From: Flavobacterium aquidurense
GTDB lineage: Bacteria; Bacteroidota; Bacteroidia; Flavobacteriales; Flavobacteriaceae
Direction: 5' to 3'
Length of the DNA: 64,000 nt
Assembly: GCF_001404985.1 (NCBI RefSeq)
Contig: NZ_JRLF01000009.1
Span: 124,001-188,000, forward strand
Shown here: positions 39,292-48,674 of the stretch, piece by piece
Numbering within the stretch: position 1 is the first letter of the stretch
Layout of the letters: each line of letters starts with the position of its first letter
Position numbers and translations under genes: made by a program
Notes under the pieces: generated by a model
The model's input: only the letters and a program-made list of their open reading frames with translations
Databases searched by the model: none
Told to the model about the DNA's origin: nothing

Positions 39292-41664
39292 TTACTGATT
39301 AATATATGTATTAAAATAACCACATTCTGCAATGACATCCTGATAGTATTTCGTATCTGAATAGTCCTTTTTTAAGGTTTTAAAACTATTCCAGGCAATA
39401 AAATTAATTTTATCATCATTTGCATCCCACCAATTCTTTACACTATTATACTTATTGTTATAATATTCGTTACGCTCGCATTTAGCCAGCATATAAATAC
39501 ATTTTGCTTTTTGCTCTTTTGTTGTGGCGGCTTCAAGTGCTTTTTGATAATACATTTTAGGAACATCACAATTGGTAATCATTTTTTTCATTGAATCCCT
39601 AAACGAATATGGACTTGAACCATAACCTACAATACTAACCTCATAAAAAGTCCTTCCGTTACCAAAATGGGTGATGTTGTAAAATGCATTTCCCAACAAC
39701 AAACTATTTGTATATACATCTTCTTTCTGTGCCAGTTTATCCTGCATTGATTTTATCGTATTTAAGAAATCAATCTGGGTGTATTTCTTCTTTTGATACG
39801 CCTCGTGATCACAATCATGACAATCTTTTATATTCCCGTTAAACGGATTTCCCAGAAAAGTGTAGTATTGAACTGAATCTGTTTGTTGAATAAAAGCAAT
39901 TGCTTCCGGAATTTTATTTTCAAAAGTTGCCTGAATCGCCTGAAAACTATTAATGTCTTTTAATTTTAAATTATAAATTCCGGCACCAATTTTCTCTATT
40001 TCAGTTTTATTTGGCTTTGCCAAAAATGATTTCATATCTAACAAATTCTTTTCGTTATCATAAAAAGCATTTCCCCCGCCCCAATAGTAAGAATTAGAGT
40101 GAGAATCCCCGCCAAACAATTCTACCATAACCGGATTTGATTTTGCTCTGTATAAAGCGGCTAAATAATTTTTACTCCACTGAGCTGCATTTTGATAACG
40201 AAATTCTTCTCCTTTATATGTTTTAGGAAGTTCCTGATATAGCCAATTCAAGTCTGCCAGGATTGTTTTTTCATTTTTATCCGTAAGCTTCTCTATTTTG
40301 CTCATATTATTTACAAAACGTAGCAACCTCAACTGATAACTTGCCAATTCTGTTTTAGGCATTGTTTTTTCTGCCTTATTCAAATTAGTATCGGCAGCGG
40401 CATAATCTCCTTTTAAAGTTTGTAAATATCCTAAAGAAATATCCCATAAATAGGGTTTCTCTGTATTCCCGGCAGCAGCAATTTTAGCCACTAAATCGAA
40501 TGCTTTAGTATTAATCTTAACTTTATTTGCTTCTCTGTTTTCAGCAACTGATTGCTTAAGTGCGGGCGAACTATAATCATCAGAGTTTACTTTTGTCTCA
40601 AACGAATTATTTAAACTCTGTTCCTGATTATTTACCAAGCGGGTCAATAAATAGTTCAGGTGTTCGCTTTTAGGATCTAATTCATAAATTTTTCCTATTG
40701 CCTGAGTTTCATCTTTATAAAAACCATGCACTGCCCAAAGAGCTGCTTTTTCTTTGTTGTTTTTAGCCATTGCCAAAGACTTATTCCAATCGGCATCATT
40801 TTGAGGATGAAAACTATACGCCGTTACAATCCTGAGTTCAGGACATTTATCAAATACTTGTGCATATAAATAATTAGACGAAGCATATTTTTTCTGTTGA
40901 TAGTTGATTCCCGCTACATAAGAAAGTGCGCGGTAATACAACGTATTTTTAGCTACAGAAGCTTCAGTTTTATTAAAAAATTCAATTGTTTTTTTCTTGT
41001 TACTACTATAGAAATAGGCTTTTGCAGTAAGAAACCAATACCTGTTTTTCAGGAATGAATCTGAAGTCGTGTTGTAAACATTTTCGATGGACTGAATCAT
41101 TTTCAAATCATCAAAAGTTTTAGCCACAACAGGATCATAACTCCAATAGTCCGTATTAATTGATACTGTTTCTATTTTTTGTGCCAAATATAAAAACTCG
41201 ATAAAGCTTTTTACTTTCGCATCTTTCAGATTAATTTTTTTACCCCACTTTAACGAAGTTTGATTTTCTTTTTTATTTTTAAAGAAAACGTGAAGCTGCG
41301 TAATATCAGTTTTGTTTTGGGGTGTTTTTTTCTCAGAAGAATACATTGGCGTTTCATCACCAATTAAAAAATAATTTACGGTTGCCGTATCTACTTTCCC
41401 TTTTAGATAATTTGCCCAGTCTGATTTTATATCTTCATTAAACCTGGAATTATGCTGGGTATCATAACCAATTCCGTAGAAAATAGAACCTGATAAAAAA
41501 AGTGGTGAATACGATTTATCCGTAAATGTTTCTGGCGTAAAATTAGAGTTATAGCTAAAAAAGTCCCAGTCATCACCTCCTCCGCACGCATAAATTATTC
41601 CGTAAACAGAAAGTAAAGCAGCACTAGAAACAAGAAATAACTTGTTTAAAAATATTCTTTTCAT
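39292..41664 (-). CDS. Large hypothetical exported protein with TPR-like helices
   Basis: A 790-residue protein with a signal sequence (NKLFLVSSAALLSVYGIIYAC) that ends in a lipobox-like IYAC followed by GGGDDWDFF, so probably a lipoprotein. Much of the mature chain is helical with TPR-like repeats, for example FLTAKAYFYSSNKKKTIEFF and LGYLQTLKGDYAAADTNL. CKDCHDCDHE-like CHDCDH near residue 615 could bind a metal. Its first 41 bp overlap the 3' end of the gene upstream. Unknown function; I recall similar proteins only as uncharacterised in Bacteroidota. Confidence 0.75.
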   Translation of the reverse strand: MKRIFLNKLFLVSSAALLSVYGIIYACGGGDDWDFFSYNSNFTPETFTDKSYSPLFLSGSIFYGIGYDTQHNSRFNEDIKSDWANYLKGKVDTATVNYFLIGDETPMYSSEKKTPQNKTDITQLHVFFKNKKENQTSLKWGKKINLKDAKVKSFIEFLYLAQKIETVSINTDYWSYDPVVAKTFDDLKMIQSIENVYNTTSDSFLKNRYWFLTAKAYFYSSNKKKTIEFFNKTEASVAKNTLYYRALSYVAGINYQQKKYASSNYLYAQVFDKCPELRIVTAYSFHPQNDADWNKSLAMAKNNKEKAALWAVHGFYKDETQAIGKIYELDPKSEHLNYLLTRLVNNQEQSLNNSFETKVNSDDYSSPALKQSVAENREANKVKINTKAFDLVAKIAAAGNTEKPYLWDISLGYLQTLKGDYAAADTNLNKAEKTMPKTELASYQLRLLRFVNNMSKIEKLTDKNEKTILADLNWLYQELPKTYKGEEFRYQNAAQWSKNYLAALYRAKSNPVMVELFGGDSHSNSYYWGGGNAFYDNEKNLLDMKSFLAKPNKTEIEKIGAGIYNLKLKDINSFQAIQATFENKIPEAIAFIQQTDSVQYYTFLGNPFNGNIKDCHDCDHEAYQKKKYTQIDFLNTIKSMQDKLAQKEDVYTNSLLLGNAFYNITHFGNGRTFYEVSIVGYGSSPYSFRDSMKKMITNCDVPKMYYQKALEAATTKEQKAKCIYMLAKCERNEYYNNKYNSVKNWWDANDDKINFIAWNSFKTLKKDYSDTKYYQDVIAECGYFNTYINQ

Positions 41665-42628
41665 GGTTTTTAATATTGAATTCGTCTAAATCGTAAAATA
41701 TAATTTCTTTTGGGGCCTGAGCTAAATTATCATCTAAATCATGGGCCATTTCTTTTAAATCTTCTGATGAAATTGATTCTGTTTTCAGCAGATCATTCTT
41801 TTCATAAAAAACTCCATTTTTATAATTAGATTGTTTTACCTTAAAAAATATAGTACCAATTTTCTCAAAATTAGCATCTTTACCTAGCTCACTAATATTT
41901 AGTTTGGAGCGTAAACCAATCACTTTTTGATCTCTGATATGAACTGCCCAGGAATATATTGGTAAAGCAAAATCAAGATGTAAAGGATATTTCTTTAAAC
42001 TTTGCAGATATCTGTCAGCAATTTTTTTGCTGTAAATCGAATTCAGGGAATCGGGCGCAATTGTTCCCATATTATAATACATAAGAACACCTGAATCGAC
42101 ATTTGGAATTTTTGTTTTTCTGAAATATTTGACCTGATGCAAACGAATTGTCGCTGAAAGCTTTTTATGCGACAGCTTTTTAAAACGTTCTATAAATTTA
42201 AGATAATTGTCTTTACTTTTCAAAGTCCAGTCGCAATCGATTTGAATTTCCTGACAAACAATTTTGTTCTTAGTATTGATTTCTTCAATTAAACGAATTG
42301 TTTTTTCTGCCAAATCTTCTATATCAGGATGAGGCTGCAGCATAACTTTGTTTTGAATAAAAACGACCGGAACAATATTAAATTTATCGGTATTTTCCAG
42401 AAAACGAACAGGACTTACAGGAATTGGTTCTTTTGTTTGTGGATGCAAACCAATATCAAAATACCTAATATAAAGTTTACTCACTTCATTATCCTTCAAT
42501 ACTTCCTTTTCTGTTGGGGATAGCTTAAAGATGGTTTTCCAGTAATAAAAAGCTACAATTGGCTTTTCATTTTTACCACAAGAGATCAGTAAAAAAACCA
42601 GCAAACCAACGTAAAATCTTTTTATCAA
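41624..42628 (-). CDS. Hypothetical lipoprotein, TIM-barrel-like
   Basis: A 334-residue lipoprotein with signal MIKRFYVGLLVFLLISC and lipobox LISC. The mature chain has the alternating pattern of a glycosidase-type barrel: IVAFYYW, VSKLYIRYFDIG, FNIVPVVFIQN, EIQIDCDWT near residue 145, LSATIRLHQ, VLMYYNMG and LDFALPIYSW. Acidic residues at strand ends hint at carbohydrate binding or hydrolysis, but no known GH family is identified. Its last 41 bp overlap the start of the large exported protein, showing coupled expression. Confidence 0.7.
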   Translation of the reverse strand: MIKRFYVGLLVFLLISCGKNEKPIVAFYYWKTIFKLSPTEKEVLKDNEVSKLYIRYFDIGLHPQTKEPIPVSPVRFLENTDKFNIVPVVFIQNKVMLQPHPDIEDLAEKTIRLIEEINTKNKIVCQEIQIDCDWTLKSKDNYLKFIERFKKLSHKKLSATIRLHQVKYFRKTKIPNVDSGVLMYYNMGTIAPDSLNSIYSKKIADRYLQSLKKYPLHLDFALPIYSWAVHIRDQKVIGLRSKLNISELGKDANFEKIGTIFFKVKQSNYKNGVFYEKNDLLKTESISSEDLKEMAHDLDDNLAQAPKEIIFYDLDEFNIKNHEKNIFKQVISCF

Positions 42629-42653
42629 AACGGGGGAAAATTATATTTAAAAT

Positions 42654-42661
42654 CAAAAGTA
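42654..42661 (-). promoter_or_regulatory. -7 promoter box TACTTTTG for the lipoprotein operon
   Basis: A perfect TAnnTTTG match on the minus strand, 25 bp upstream of the lipoprotein start. It probably drives the two overlapping envelope genes and perhaps mce. Confidence 0.5.
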
Positions 42662-42799
42662 AGAAATTATATCCTGTCGATGATTTCAAATTCAAAAAAA
42701 TAGCGGGGAAACAAAAGCTATAAATCCTAATAAATGGATAAAAAATTTCAATTAAAGCAAATATAATCGTTATTTTGTGCAATCAAATTCAAAATTGCT

Positions 42800-44488
42800 A
42801 TGTTGAAAAACAATTTCAGATATATTTCCTTTTTACTGGTATTTTTAATGTTCAGCTGTGCAAAACGAGGCAGCATTACCGGCGGATTAAAAGATACTCT
42901 TGCTCCGGTTTTAAAATATAGTTCACCTAAAAACTTCAGCACTAATTTTGAAGGAAATGAAATCATTTTAGGATTTGATGAATATGTTAAGCTTAAAAAT
43001 TTAAACAAACAGCTTATTATTTCACCTCCAATGAAGCAGGAGCCATTGATCCTGCCTACAAATGCAAGCAAAGTTATTACGATAAAAATAAAAGATACTT
43101 TACAGCCTAATACTACATATAGCTTCAACTTTGGGCAAAGTATAGCAGATAATAACGAAGGAAATGCGATCAATCAATTCAAATATATTTTTTCTACAGG
43201 ATCTTATATTGATTCGTTATCTATTAGCGGACAAATTAGGGATGCTTACGAAAAAAATGTTGACAATTTTGTATCTGTAATGCTTTATGAAGTAAATGAT
43301 ACTTATAAGGATTCTGTAATCTACAAGCAAAGCCCAAGATATATCACAAATACGCTGGACAGTTTGAGAACTTTTAAATTAGAAAATTTAAAAGCCGGAA
43401 AATATTTACTCGTTGCACTGAAAGACAAAGGCAGTAATAACAGATACAATCCTAAAGATGACAAAATTGGATTTCTTAAACATTATATCACGGTGCCAAA
43501 TGACACGGTATTTGAGTTGGAATTATTTAAAGAAACGCTTCCGCTAAAAGCTTTCAAACCAATTCAGGCATCTGGTAACAGAGTATTTTTGCCTTACGAA
43601 GGAAAACAGAACTTTAAAACCTCGAAACCCAAGATTGTTCTAAAACACAACAATGAAGTTCTCGAAACTATTGTAACTGCTTTTCCTAAAAAAGATTCCC
43701 TGCAAGTTTGGTACAAACCCATAAAAGCAGATTCATTATCTATGGAAATCAGCAGGGATAAATATGATAAAAAGTTCACTTTTAAAGTTAAGGATCAAAA
43801 AAAAGACACTTTAAATATAACTGCCGTACAAAGCGGAACGCTAAACTTCAGGGAACGTTTTACACTGGAATCTGCAACCCCGCTTGTTAAATTTGATAAG
43901 TCAAAAATCAGGCTGGTGAATAAAGATTCTGTTGCCGTAGATTTTACTACGGAATATGATGAATATGAACAAAAATTATATTTCGATTTCAAGAAAGAAC
44001 CAGTACAAAAATACAACTTCACCTTTTTTCCGGGTGCTTTGACTGACTTTTATGAAAAGACAAATGACACACTCCATTATAAATTAACGACAAAAGAATA
44101 CTCAGATTATGGTAATCTGGTGTTGAATTTACAAAACGTAAAACGATTTCCTATAATTGTTGAAATCACCAATAAAAAGGGAGATATGGTATATGCCACT
44201 GATTATTCTGAAGGCAAAACCAAACTTGAATTCAACTTGCTTGTACCAGAAATCTTTACAGTTAGAATTATCTACGATGACAATAAAAACAAAATGTACG
44301 ATTCCGGAAGTTTCTTAAATAAAACATATGCTGAAGAAGTCTTTTATTTTCAGGGTGATGTTGACGTAAGAACAAACTGGGATGTAGATCAGGCTATTGA
44401 TTTAAGCGTTCCTTTTAATCCTGAGGTGGAGAAAAAACTACTGGATAAAAAGAAAAAAGAAGATGCCAAGAAACGAAAAGCGTTTTAG
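42800..44488 (+). CDS. Ig-like (SbsA/Big_5) domain lipoprotein
   Basis: A 562-residue lipoprotein: signal FLLVFLMFSC, then AKRGSITGGLKDTLAPVL. Residues about 28-130 match the SbsA Ig-like/Big_5 domain (PKNFSTNFEGNEIILGFDEYVKL, LQPNTTYSFNFGQSIADNNEGN). A second beta domain near 150-235 resembles a carboxypeptidase-regulatory/Cna-like fold (LENLKAGKYLLVALKD). The C-terminus is very basic (KKKKEDAKKRKAF). It is likely a surface or outer-membrane protein conserved in Bacteroidota without a known activity. Its stop codon overlaps that of the facing omega-amidase gene. Confidence 0.8.
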   Translation: MLKNNFRYISFLLVFLMFSCAKRGSITGGLKDTLAPVLKYSSPKNFSTNFEGNEIILGFDEYVKLKNLNKQLIISPPMKQEPLILPTNASKVITIKIKDTLQPNTTYSFNFGQSIADNNEGNAINQFKYIFSTGSYIDSLSISGQIRDAYEKNVDNFVSVMLYEVNDTYKDSVIYKQSPRYITNTLDSLRTFKLENLKAGKYLLVALKDKGSNNRYNPKDDKIGFLKHYITVPNDTVFELELFKETLPLKAFKPIQASGNRVFLPYEGKQNFKTSKPKIVLKHNNEVLETIVTAFPKKDSLQVWYKPIKADSLSMEISRDKYDKKFTFKVKDQKKDTLNITAVQSGTLNFRERFTLESATPLVKFDKSKIRLVNKDSVAVDFTTEYDEYEQKLYFDFKKEPVQKYNFTFFPGALTDFYEKTNDTLHYKLTTKEYSDYGNLVLNLQNVKRFPIIVEITNKKGDMVYATDYSEGKTKLEFNLLVPEIFTVRIIYDDNKNKMYDSGSFLNKTYAEEVFYFQGDVDVRTNWDVDQAIDLSVPFNPEVEKKLLDKKKKEDAKKRKAF

Positions 44489-45252
44489 ATTTTAATTTCG
44501 AAAATATCTTTATCACTCAGGAAATCCAGTTTTTCCCGTGTTTCCAACATTGCTTTTTTGTCCAGATCAACCACAAAAACAGCTTCGGTTTCCTGAGGTT
44601 CGAGAATAAAATTCCCGAGAAAATCAATTACTTGCGAATGTCCGATATGCTCGTAATTATTAGCGTCTAATCCTACTCTGTTTACGCCAATTACATAACT
44701 TAAATTCTCGATTGCTCTTGCTTTTAGCAAAGCATCCCAGGCATTGGTTCGCACTTTTGGCCAATTTGCAACGTATAACAGCAAGTCATAGTTCTCTACA
44801 TTTCTTGCATAAACCGGAAACCTTAAATCATAACAAACCTGTAAGCAAATCTTCCAGTCGAGATATTCTACGATTACTTTTTCATTTCCGTTTGTGTAGA
44901 ATTTATCTTCACCCGCTAATGTAAATAAGTGACGCTTGTTATAATACTGAATCTCTCCTGACGGAAAAACGAATAACATTCTGTTGTAATACTTTCCATT
45001 TTCGACAATAACCAAACTTCCCGTAATGGCGAAGTTTTTTTGTTTTGCCAAATCTTGCAACCATAATACCGTTTCACCTTGCATAGTTTCAGAAACCTGC
45101 TCAGCATTCATGGTAAATCCAGTTGAAAACATTTCCGGAAGCACCACTAAATTAACTTCAGAATCGATCTGATTTATTTTCGATTCAAAGTTTTTTCTGT
45201 TTTTAGAAGCGTCTTCCCAATAAAGATCTGATTGTATAAGTGCGATTTTCAT
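44485..45252 (-). CDS. Omega-amidase (nitrilase-family, YafV-like)
   Basis: This enzyme hydrolyses alpha-ketoglutaramate or alpha-ketosuccinamate to free the amide nitrogen, part of glutamine-transaminase repair. The 255-residue protein has the nitrilase triad: Glu in VVLPEMFSTGF, Lys in YYNKRHLF and Cys in QVCYDLRFPVYARN. The start ATG is 4 nt past a TATTTTTG -7 box, so its message should be leaderless. The stop overlaps the lipoprotein stop by 4 bp. Confidence 0.92.
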   Translation of the reverse strand: MKIALIQSDLYWEDASKNRKNFESKINQIDSEVNLVVLPEMFSTGFTMNAEQVSETMQGETVLWLQDLAKQKNFAITGSLVIVENGKYYNRMLFVFPSGEIQYYNKRHLFTLAGEDKFYTNGNEKVIVEYLDWKICLQVCYDLRFPVYARNVENYDLLLYVANWPKVRTNAWDALLKARAIENLSYVIGVNRVGLDANNYEHIGHSQVIDFLGNFILEPQETEAVFVVDLDKKAMLETREKLDFLSDKDIFEIKI

Positions 45253-45256
45253 AGTT

Positions 45257-45264
45257 CAAAAATA
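45257..45264 (-). promoter_or_regulatory. -7 box TATTTTTG, leaderless arrangement
   Basis: The minus strand reads TATTTTTG-AACT-ATG, the same spacing and spacer as the XRE gene (TACCTTTG-AACT-ATG). The predicted start site coincides with the A of the omega-amidase start codon. Confidence 0.55.
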
Positions 45265-45381
45265 CGAATTTTAAGATTAAAATTATTTTTTGCATAAAAA
45301 ACGTAATCTGCAAAAATTTCTCAAAACATCTCTTAAAATGGGAGATCTTTTGGATATTAAAAATACTTCAATAAAAAATAT

Positions 45382-45416
45382 TGCAAAAAATATGCATTTT
45401 GTGCAAAAAATATGCA
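45382..45416. promoter_or_regulatory. Two TGCA-N7-TGCA operators upstream of susC
   Basis: TGCAAAAAATATGCA occurs at 45382-45396 and again at 45402-45416, period 20 bp (about two helical turns). The second copy ends 19 bp before the -7 box. The same architecture precedes the GH20 gene (57393-57407), and a weaker copy precedes the DeoR gene, so DeoR is the likely binder. Confidence 0.65.
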
Positions 45417-45435
45417 AACGTGAAAAGTATTTATA

Positions 45436-45443
45436 TATATTTG
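45436..45443 (+). promoter_or_regulatory. -7 promoter box TATATTTG of the susC operon
   Basis: A perfect TAnnTTTG match, 41 bp upstream of the susC ATG and 19 bp after an operator copy. No TTG at -33 is visible, which fits a promoter whose upstream element is replaced or masked by the operator. Confidence 0.6.
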
Positions 45444-45484
45444 ATCGCCAACAAAAACCAAAAAAACATGAAAACCACACAATT

Positions 45485-48400
45485 ATGAAAACAAAGCTAA
45501 TTTCATTAGTATTTATTGGGGGGATGATCTTCTCAGCAAATGCAAAAGAGGCTGCAATAAAAAAGCACCTTTTTGAACAAAAAAGCAGTCAGATTGAAAT
45601 TTCAGGCCAAGTAATTGGTCAGGACGACGGAATGCCAATTGCCGGCGCAACCATTTATGCAAAAGGCAATACTAAAATAGCAACCATAACGGATGAAAAC
45701 GGGAAATTTAAACTAAATGTTCCGGAGAACGAAACTCACATCATCATTACTTATATGGGTTATGGAACTTTAGAATTCAAATTAGACAATACGCAAGACT
45801 TAACCATAAGCTTAAAACCTGCCGAAAATGTTTTAGATCAGGTTTTAGTAACAGCATTAGGGGTTAAAAAAAGCAGCAAATCTGTGGCATATGCTGTAAC
45901 TGAACTAAAAGGAACAGAATTTACAAAAGCAAAAGAAACCAACATTGCCAATGCCTTAGTAGGTAAAATTGCGGGTGTAAATGTAAGCAGCACTGCAACA
46001 GGACCTAACGGTTCAAGCAGAGTTGTAATTAGAGGAAATGGTTCGCTAAACGGAAATAACCAGCCCATGTATGTAGTGAATGATTTGCCAATTGATAACA
46101 CACAGCTAAACTTACCGGGAATAGGAAATGGTCCGGGATCTACCAGAATCAATGTTGACCGAGGTGACGGAACTTCTGTTATAAATGCAGATGATATTAA
46201 AACCATTACGGTTTTAAAAGGCGGAACTGCCGCCGCATTATATGGGGCAAATGCTGCAAATGGTGTTATTTTGATTCAGACCAAAAGAGGTGCCGCGCAA
46301 AAAGGAATCGGGGTTGATTATAACACTTCATTTACGTTTGAAACGCCATCGATCACACCAGATTGGCAGTATGAATACGGTTCAGGAGCAAACGGAAAGA
46401 AACCAACCACTCAGGCTGAAGCCATTGCTGACGGACGCTGGTCATGGGGAGCAAAAATTGACGGAACAGACGTTGTACAGTTTGATGGTGTAGCGCGACC
46501 ATATGTTGCTCAAAAAAACAACATTAAAAATTTCTATAATACAGGAACTACTTTTATCAACTCATTGGCTTTATCCGGAGGAAATGAAAAAGCAACCGGA
46601 CGTCTTTCTTTTTCTAACATGGAAAATAAAGGTGTTGTACCCAATTCAGATTTTAATAGAAAAAGCATCAACATGGCGAGTAATGTTAATTTAACAAATT
46701 GGCTGAAGTTTGATGTTGTAGCACAATATAATTTAGAAAAATCAAACAACAGAGTTACCGTTTCTGATGCTGAAGCAAATCCAAACTGGGGAACTTATAT
46801 GATCGCCAATACAGTTGATATTAGAAATCTTGCCCCGGGTTATGATGCAAATGGCGTAGAAGAAGCGTGGAATCCTGTTGCTGTCGCTACAAACCCATAT
46901 TTTGTTGTCAATAAAATTAAAAACAGCGATACTAAAAATCGTTTTATCGGAATGTTGAATGTGAAGTTAAACTTTACACCTGAGTTATTTCTTCAGGGTC
47001 GAATTGGTCAGGATTTTACAGATTATGAATTCTTCGGTTATATCCCAAAAACTACTTTAAACAATCCTGTTGGATACGCACAAGGTTCAAGAATGAAAAT
47101 ATCTAACCTGAATTCTGAAGCTATTCTTAATTATACCAAGAAAAACATTGTTGATAATTTCTCTTTAAACGCTTTAATTGGAGTTAACTCCCGAACCAAT
47201 TTAAGAGACGAAACCAGAGTTGAAGGATCAAATTTCGTATTAGATGATTTTTATGCTTTAAGCAATTTATCTACTCTTACCTATAGTTATCCTTACGGAA
47301 AAACCAAAACAAATTCAGTTTACGGAGCCGCAGATTTTGACTATAAAAACATTGTGTTTTTAAACATTACAGGTCGTCAGGATTGGTTCTCAACACTTTC
47401 GAAAGAAAATAATACGGTATTTTATCCTTCGGTAGGAACAGCAATAATCGTATCAGATATTGTTACAATGCCACAATTTATTTCGTTTGCAAAACTAAGA
47501 AGTTCATGGGCACAAGTTGGTGGTGCAACACCAGATCCTTATGCATTGAACCAATCTTATTCTATGATTCAGGGCGGACATAATGGCCAGCAATTGCAAG
47601 GACCAACAAGTACAAGAGTTTCAAACCCAACTTTAAGCCCGTTGACGTCTACTACTTTTGAAATTGGAACTGACTTAGGATTTTTCCGCAACCGTTTAAA
47701 TCTTGATTTTGCTTACTACAACCGCGCTACAACAAATGACATTGTCGAAACTACAATTTCAAACGCTTCAGGATCAAGCTCTGCTTTATTGAATCTTGGA
47801 AAAATGAGAAACAAAGGAGTTGAAGTTTTATTGAGTGGAAAAATCATTAATTCTGAAAGTTTTTCCTGGGATGCAAGTTTCAACGGCTCTTATAATGAGA
47901 ACACAGTTGAAGCCCTTACAGATCAGCTAAACTCCATTACTATGGCAACATCTGTAAACGGATATGTAACCATAACAAGTGATGTTGGCCGCCCATACAG
48001 TATTATAAAAGGATACAAACCACGCGTAGATGCTAACGGAAACACTGTTTACAATGTAAGCGGAGGATCAGCAACTATAGCACAAGGACCACTTCAGGAA
48101 TTAGGTCAGGGAGTTCATCCCTGGGCAGCGGGAATCAGCAATGAATTTAAATACAAATCAGTATCATTCAGCTTTTTGATCGACGGTAAATTTGGGGGAA
48201 GTTTATATTCAGGAACTGATTTATACGGAACCCGTATGGGATTGACAAAACTAACTCTTGAAGGTCGTGAAAACGGATTACCTATAAAAGGTGTTGACAC
48301 AAATGGAAATCCGGTTGACATGGTTATTGGACCTGAAAACTTAAGAACCTATTATGATGGTTTAAGAAACATATCCTCAACATTTGTTTACGATGCAAGC

Positions 48401-48640
48401 TTTGTAAAATTAAGACAAGTAATTCTGGGGTATGATTTGCCTATTCAAAGCATCAAAGGATTATCTAAACTTCAGGGAGCTTCGATTTCATTCGTGGCAA
48501 GAAACTTATTCATTCTTTACAAGAAAACACCAAACGTAGATCCGGAATCTGTATTTAGTGCCGGAAATGCTCAGGGTGTAGAACAATTTGGAGTGCCAAA
48601 AACCAGAAGTTTCGGTTTAAGCTTAAATGTAAAATTTTAA
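45485..48640 (+). CDS. SusC/RagA-family TonB-linked outer-membrane receptor
   Basis: A 1051-residue outer-membrane protein that imports large substrates with SusD. I chose the ATG giving MKTKLISLVFIGGMIFSANA (signal peptide); the open frame continues upstream but covers promoter and operators. The order is: carboxypeptidase-regulatory-like domain (SGQVIGQDDGMPIAGATIYA), TonB-box region (DQVLVTALGVKK), plug (LVGKIAGVNVSSTATGPNG, LKGGTAAALYGANAANGVIL) and a 22-strand barrel ending in a Phe (SLNVKF), the outer-membrane sorting sign. It is followed by susD. Confidence 0.95.
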   Translation: MKTKLISLVFIGGMIFSANAKEAAIKKHLFEQKSSQIEISGQVIGQDDGMPIAGATIYAKGNTKIATITDENGKFKLNVPENETHIIITYMGYGTLEFKLDNTQDLTISLKPAENVLDQVLVTALGVKKSSKSVAYAVTELKGTEFTKAKETNIANALVGKIAGVNVSSTATGPNGSSRVVIRGNGSLNGNNQPMYVVNDLPIDNTQLNLPGIGNGPGSTRINVDRGDGTSVINADDIKTITVLKGGTAAALYGANAANGVILIQTKRGAAQKGIGVDYNTSFTFETPSITPDWQYEYGSGANGKKPTTQAEAIADGRWSWGAKIDGTDVVQFDGVARPYVAQKNNIKNFYNTGTTFINSLALSGGNEKATGRLSFSNMENKGVVPNSDFNRKSINMASNVNLTNWLKFDVVAQYNLEKSNNRVTVSDAEANPNWGTYMIANTVDIRNLAPGYDANGVEEAWNPVAVATNPYFVVNKIKNSDTKNRFIGMLNVKLNFTPELFLQGRIGQDFTDYEFFGYIPKTTLNNPVGYAQGSRMKISNLNSEAILNYTKKNIVDNFSLNALIGVNSRTNLRDETRVEGSNFVLDDFYALSNLSTLTYSYPYGKTKTNSVYGAADFDYKNIVFLNITGRQDWFSTLSKENNTVFYPSVGTAIIVSDIVTMPQFISFAKLRSSWAQVGGATPDPYALNQSYSMIQGGHNGQQLQGPTSTRVSNPTLSPLTSTTFEIGTDLGFFRNRLNLDFAYYNRATTNDIVETTISNASGSSSALLNLGKMRNKGVEVLLSGKIINSESFSWDASFNGSYNENTVEALTDQLNSITMATSVNGYVTITSDVGRPYSIIKGYKPRVDANGNTVYNVSGGSATIAQGPLQELGQGVHPWAAGISNEFKYKSVSFSFLIDGKFGGSLYSGTDLYGTRMGLTKLTLEGRENGLPIKGVDTNGNPVDMVIGPENLRTYYDGLRNISSTFVYDASFVKLRQVILGYDLPIQSIKGLSKLQGASISFVARNLFILYKKTPNVDPESVFSAGNAQGVEQFGVPKTRSFGLSLNVKF

Positions 48641-48674
48641 ACTCACTTAATTGCTAATTTTTAAATTAAAAGAC

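Noticed and set aside
45290..45484. Extended N-terminus of SusC from an upstream TTG
   Set aside because: The extension would cover the operators and the -7 box, and a good signal peptide starts at 45485.
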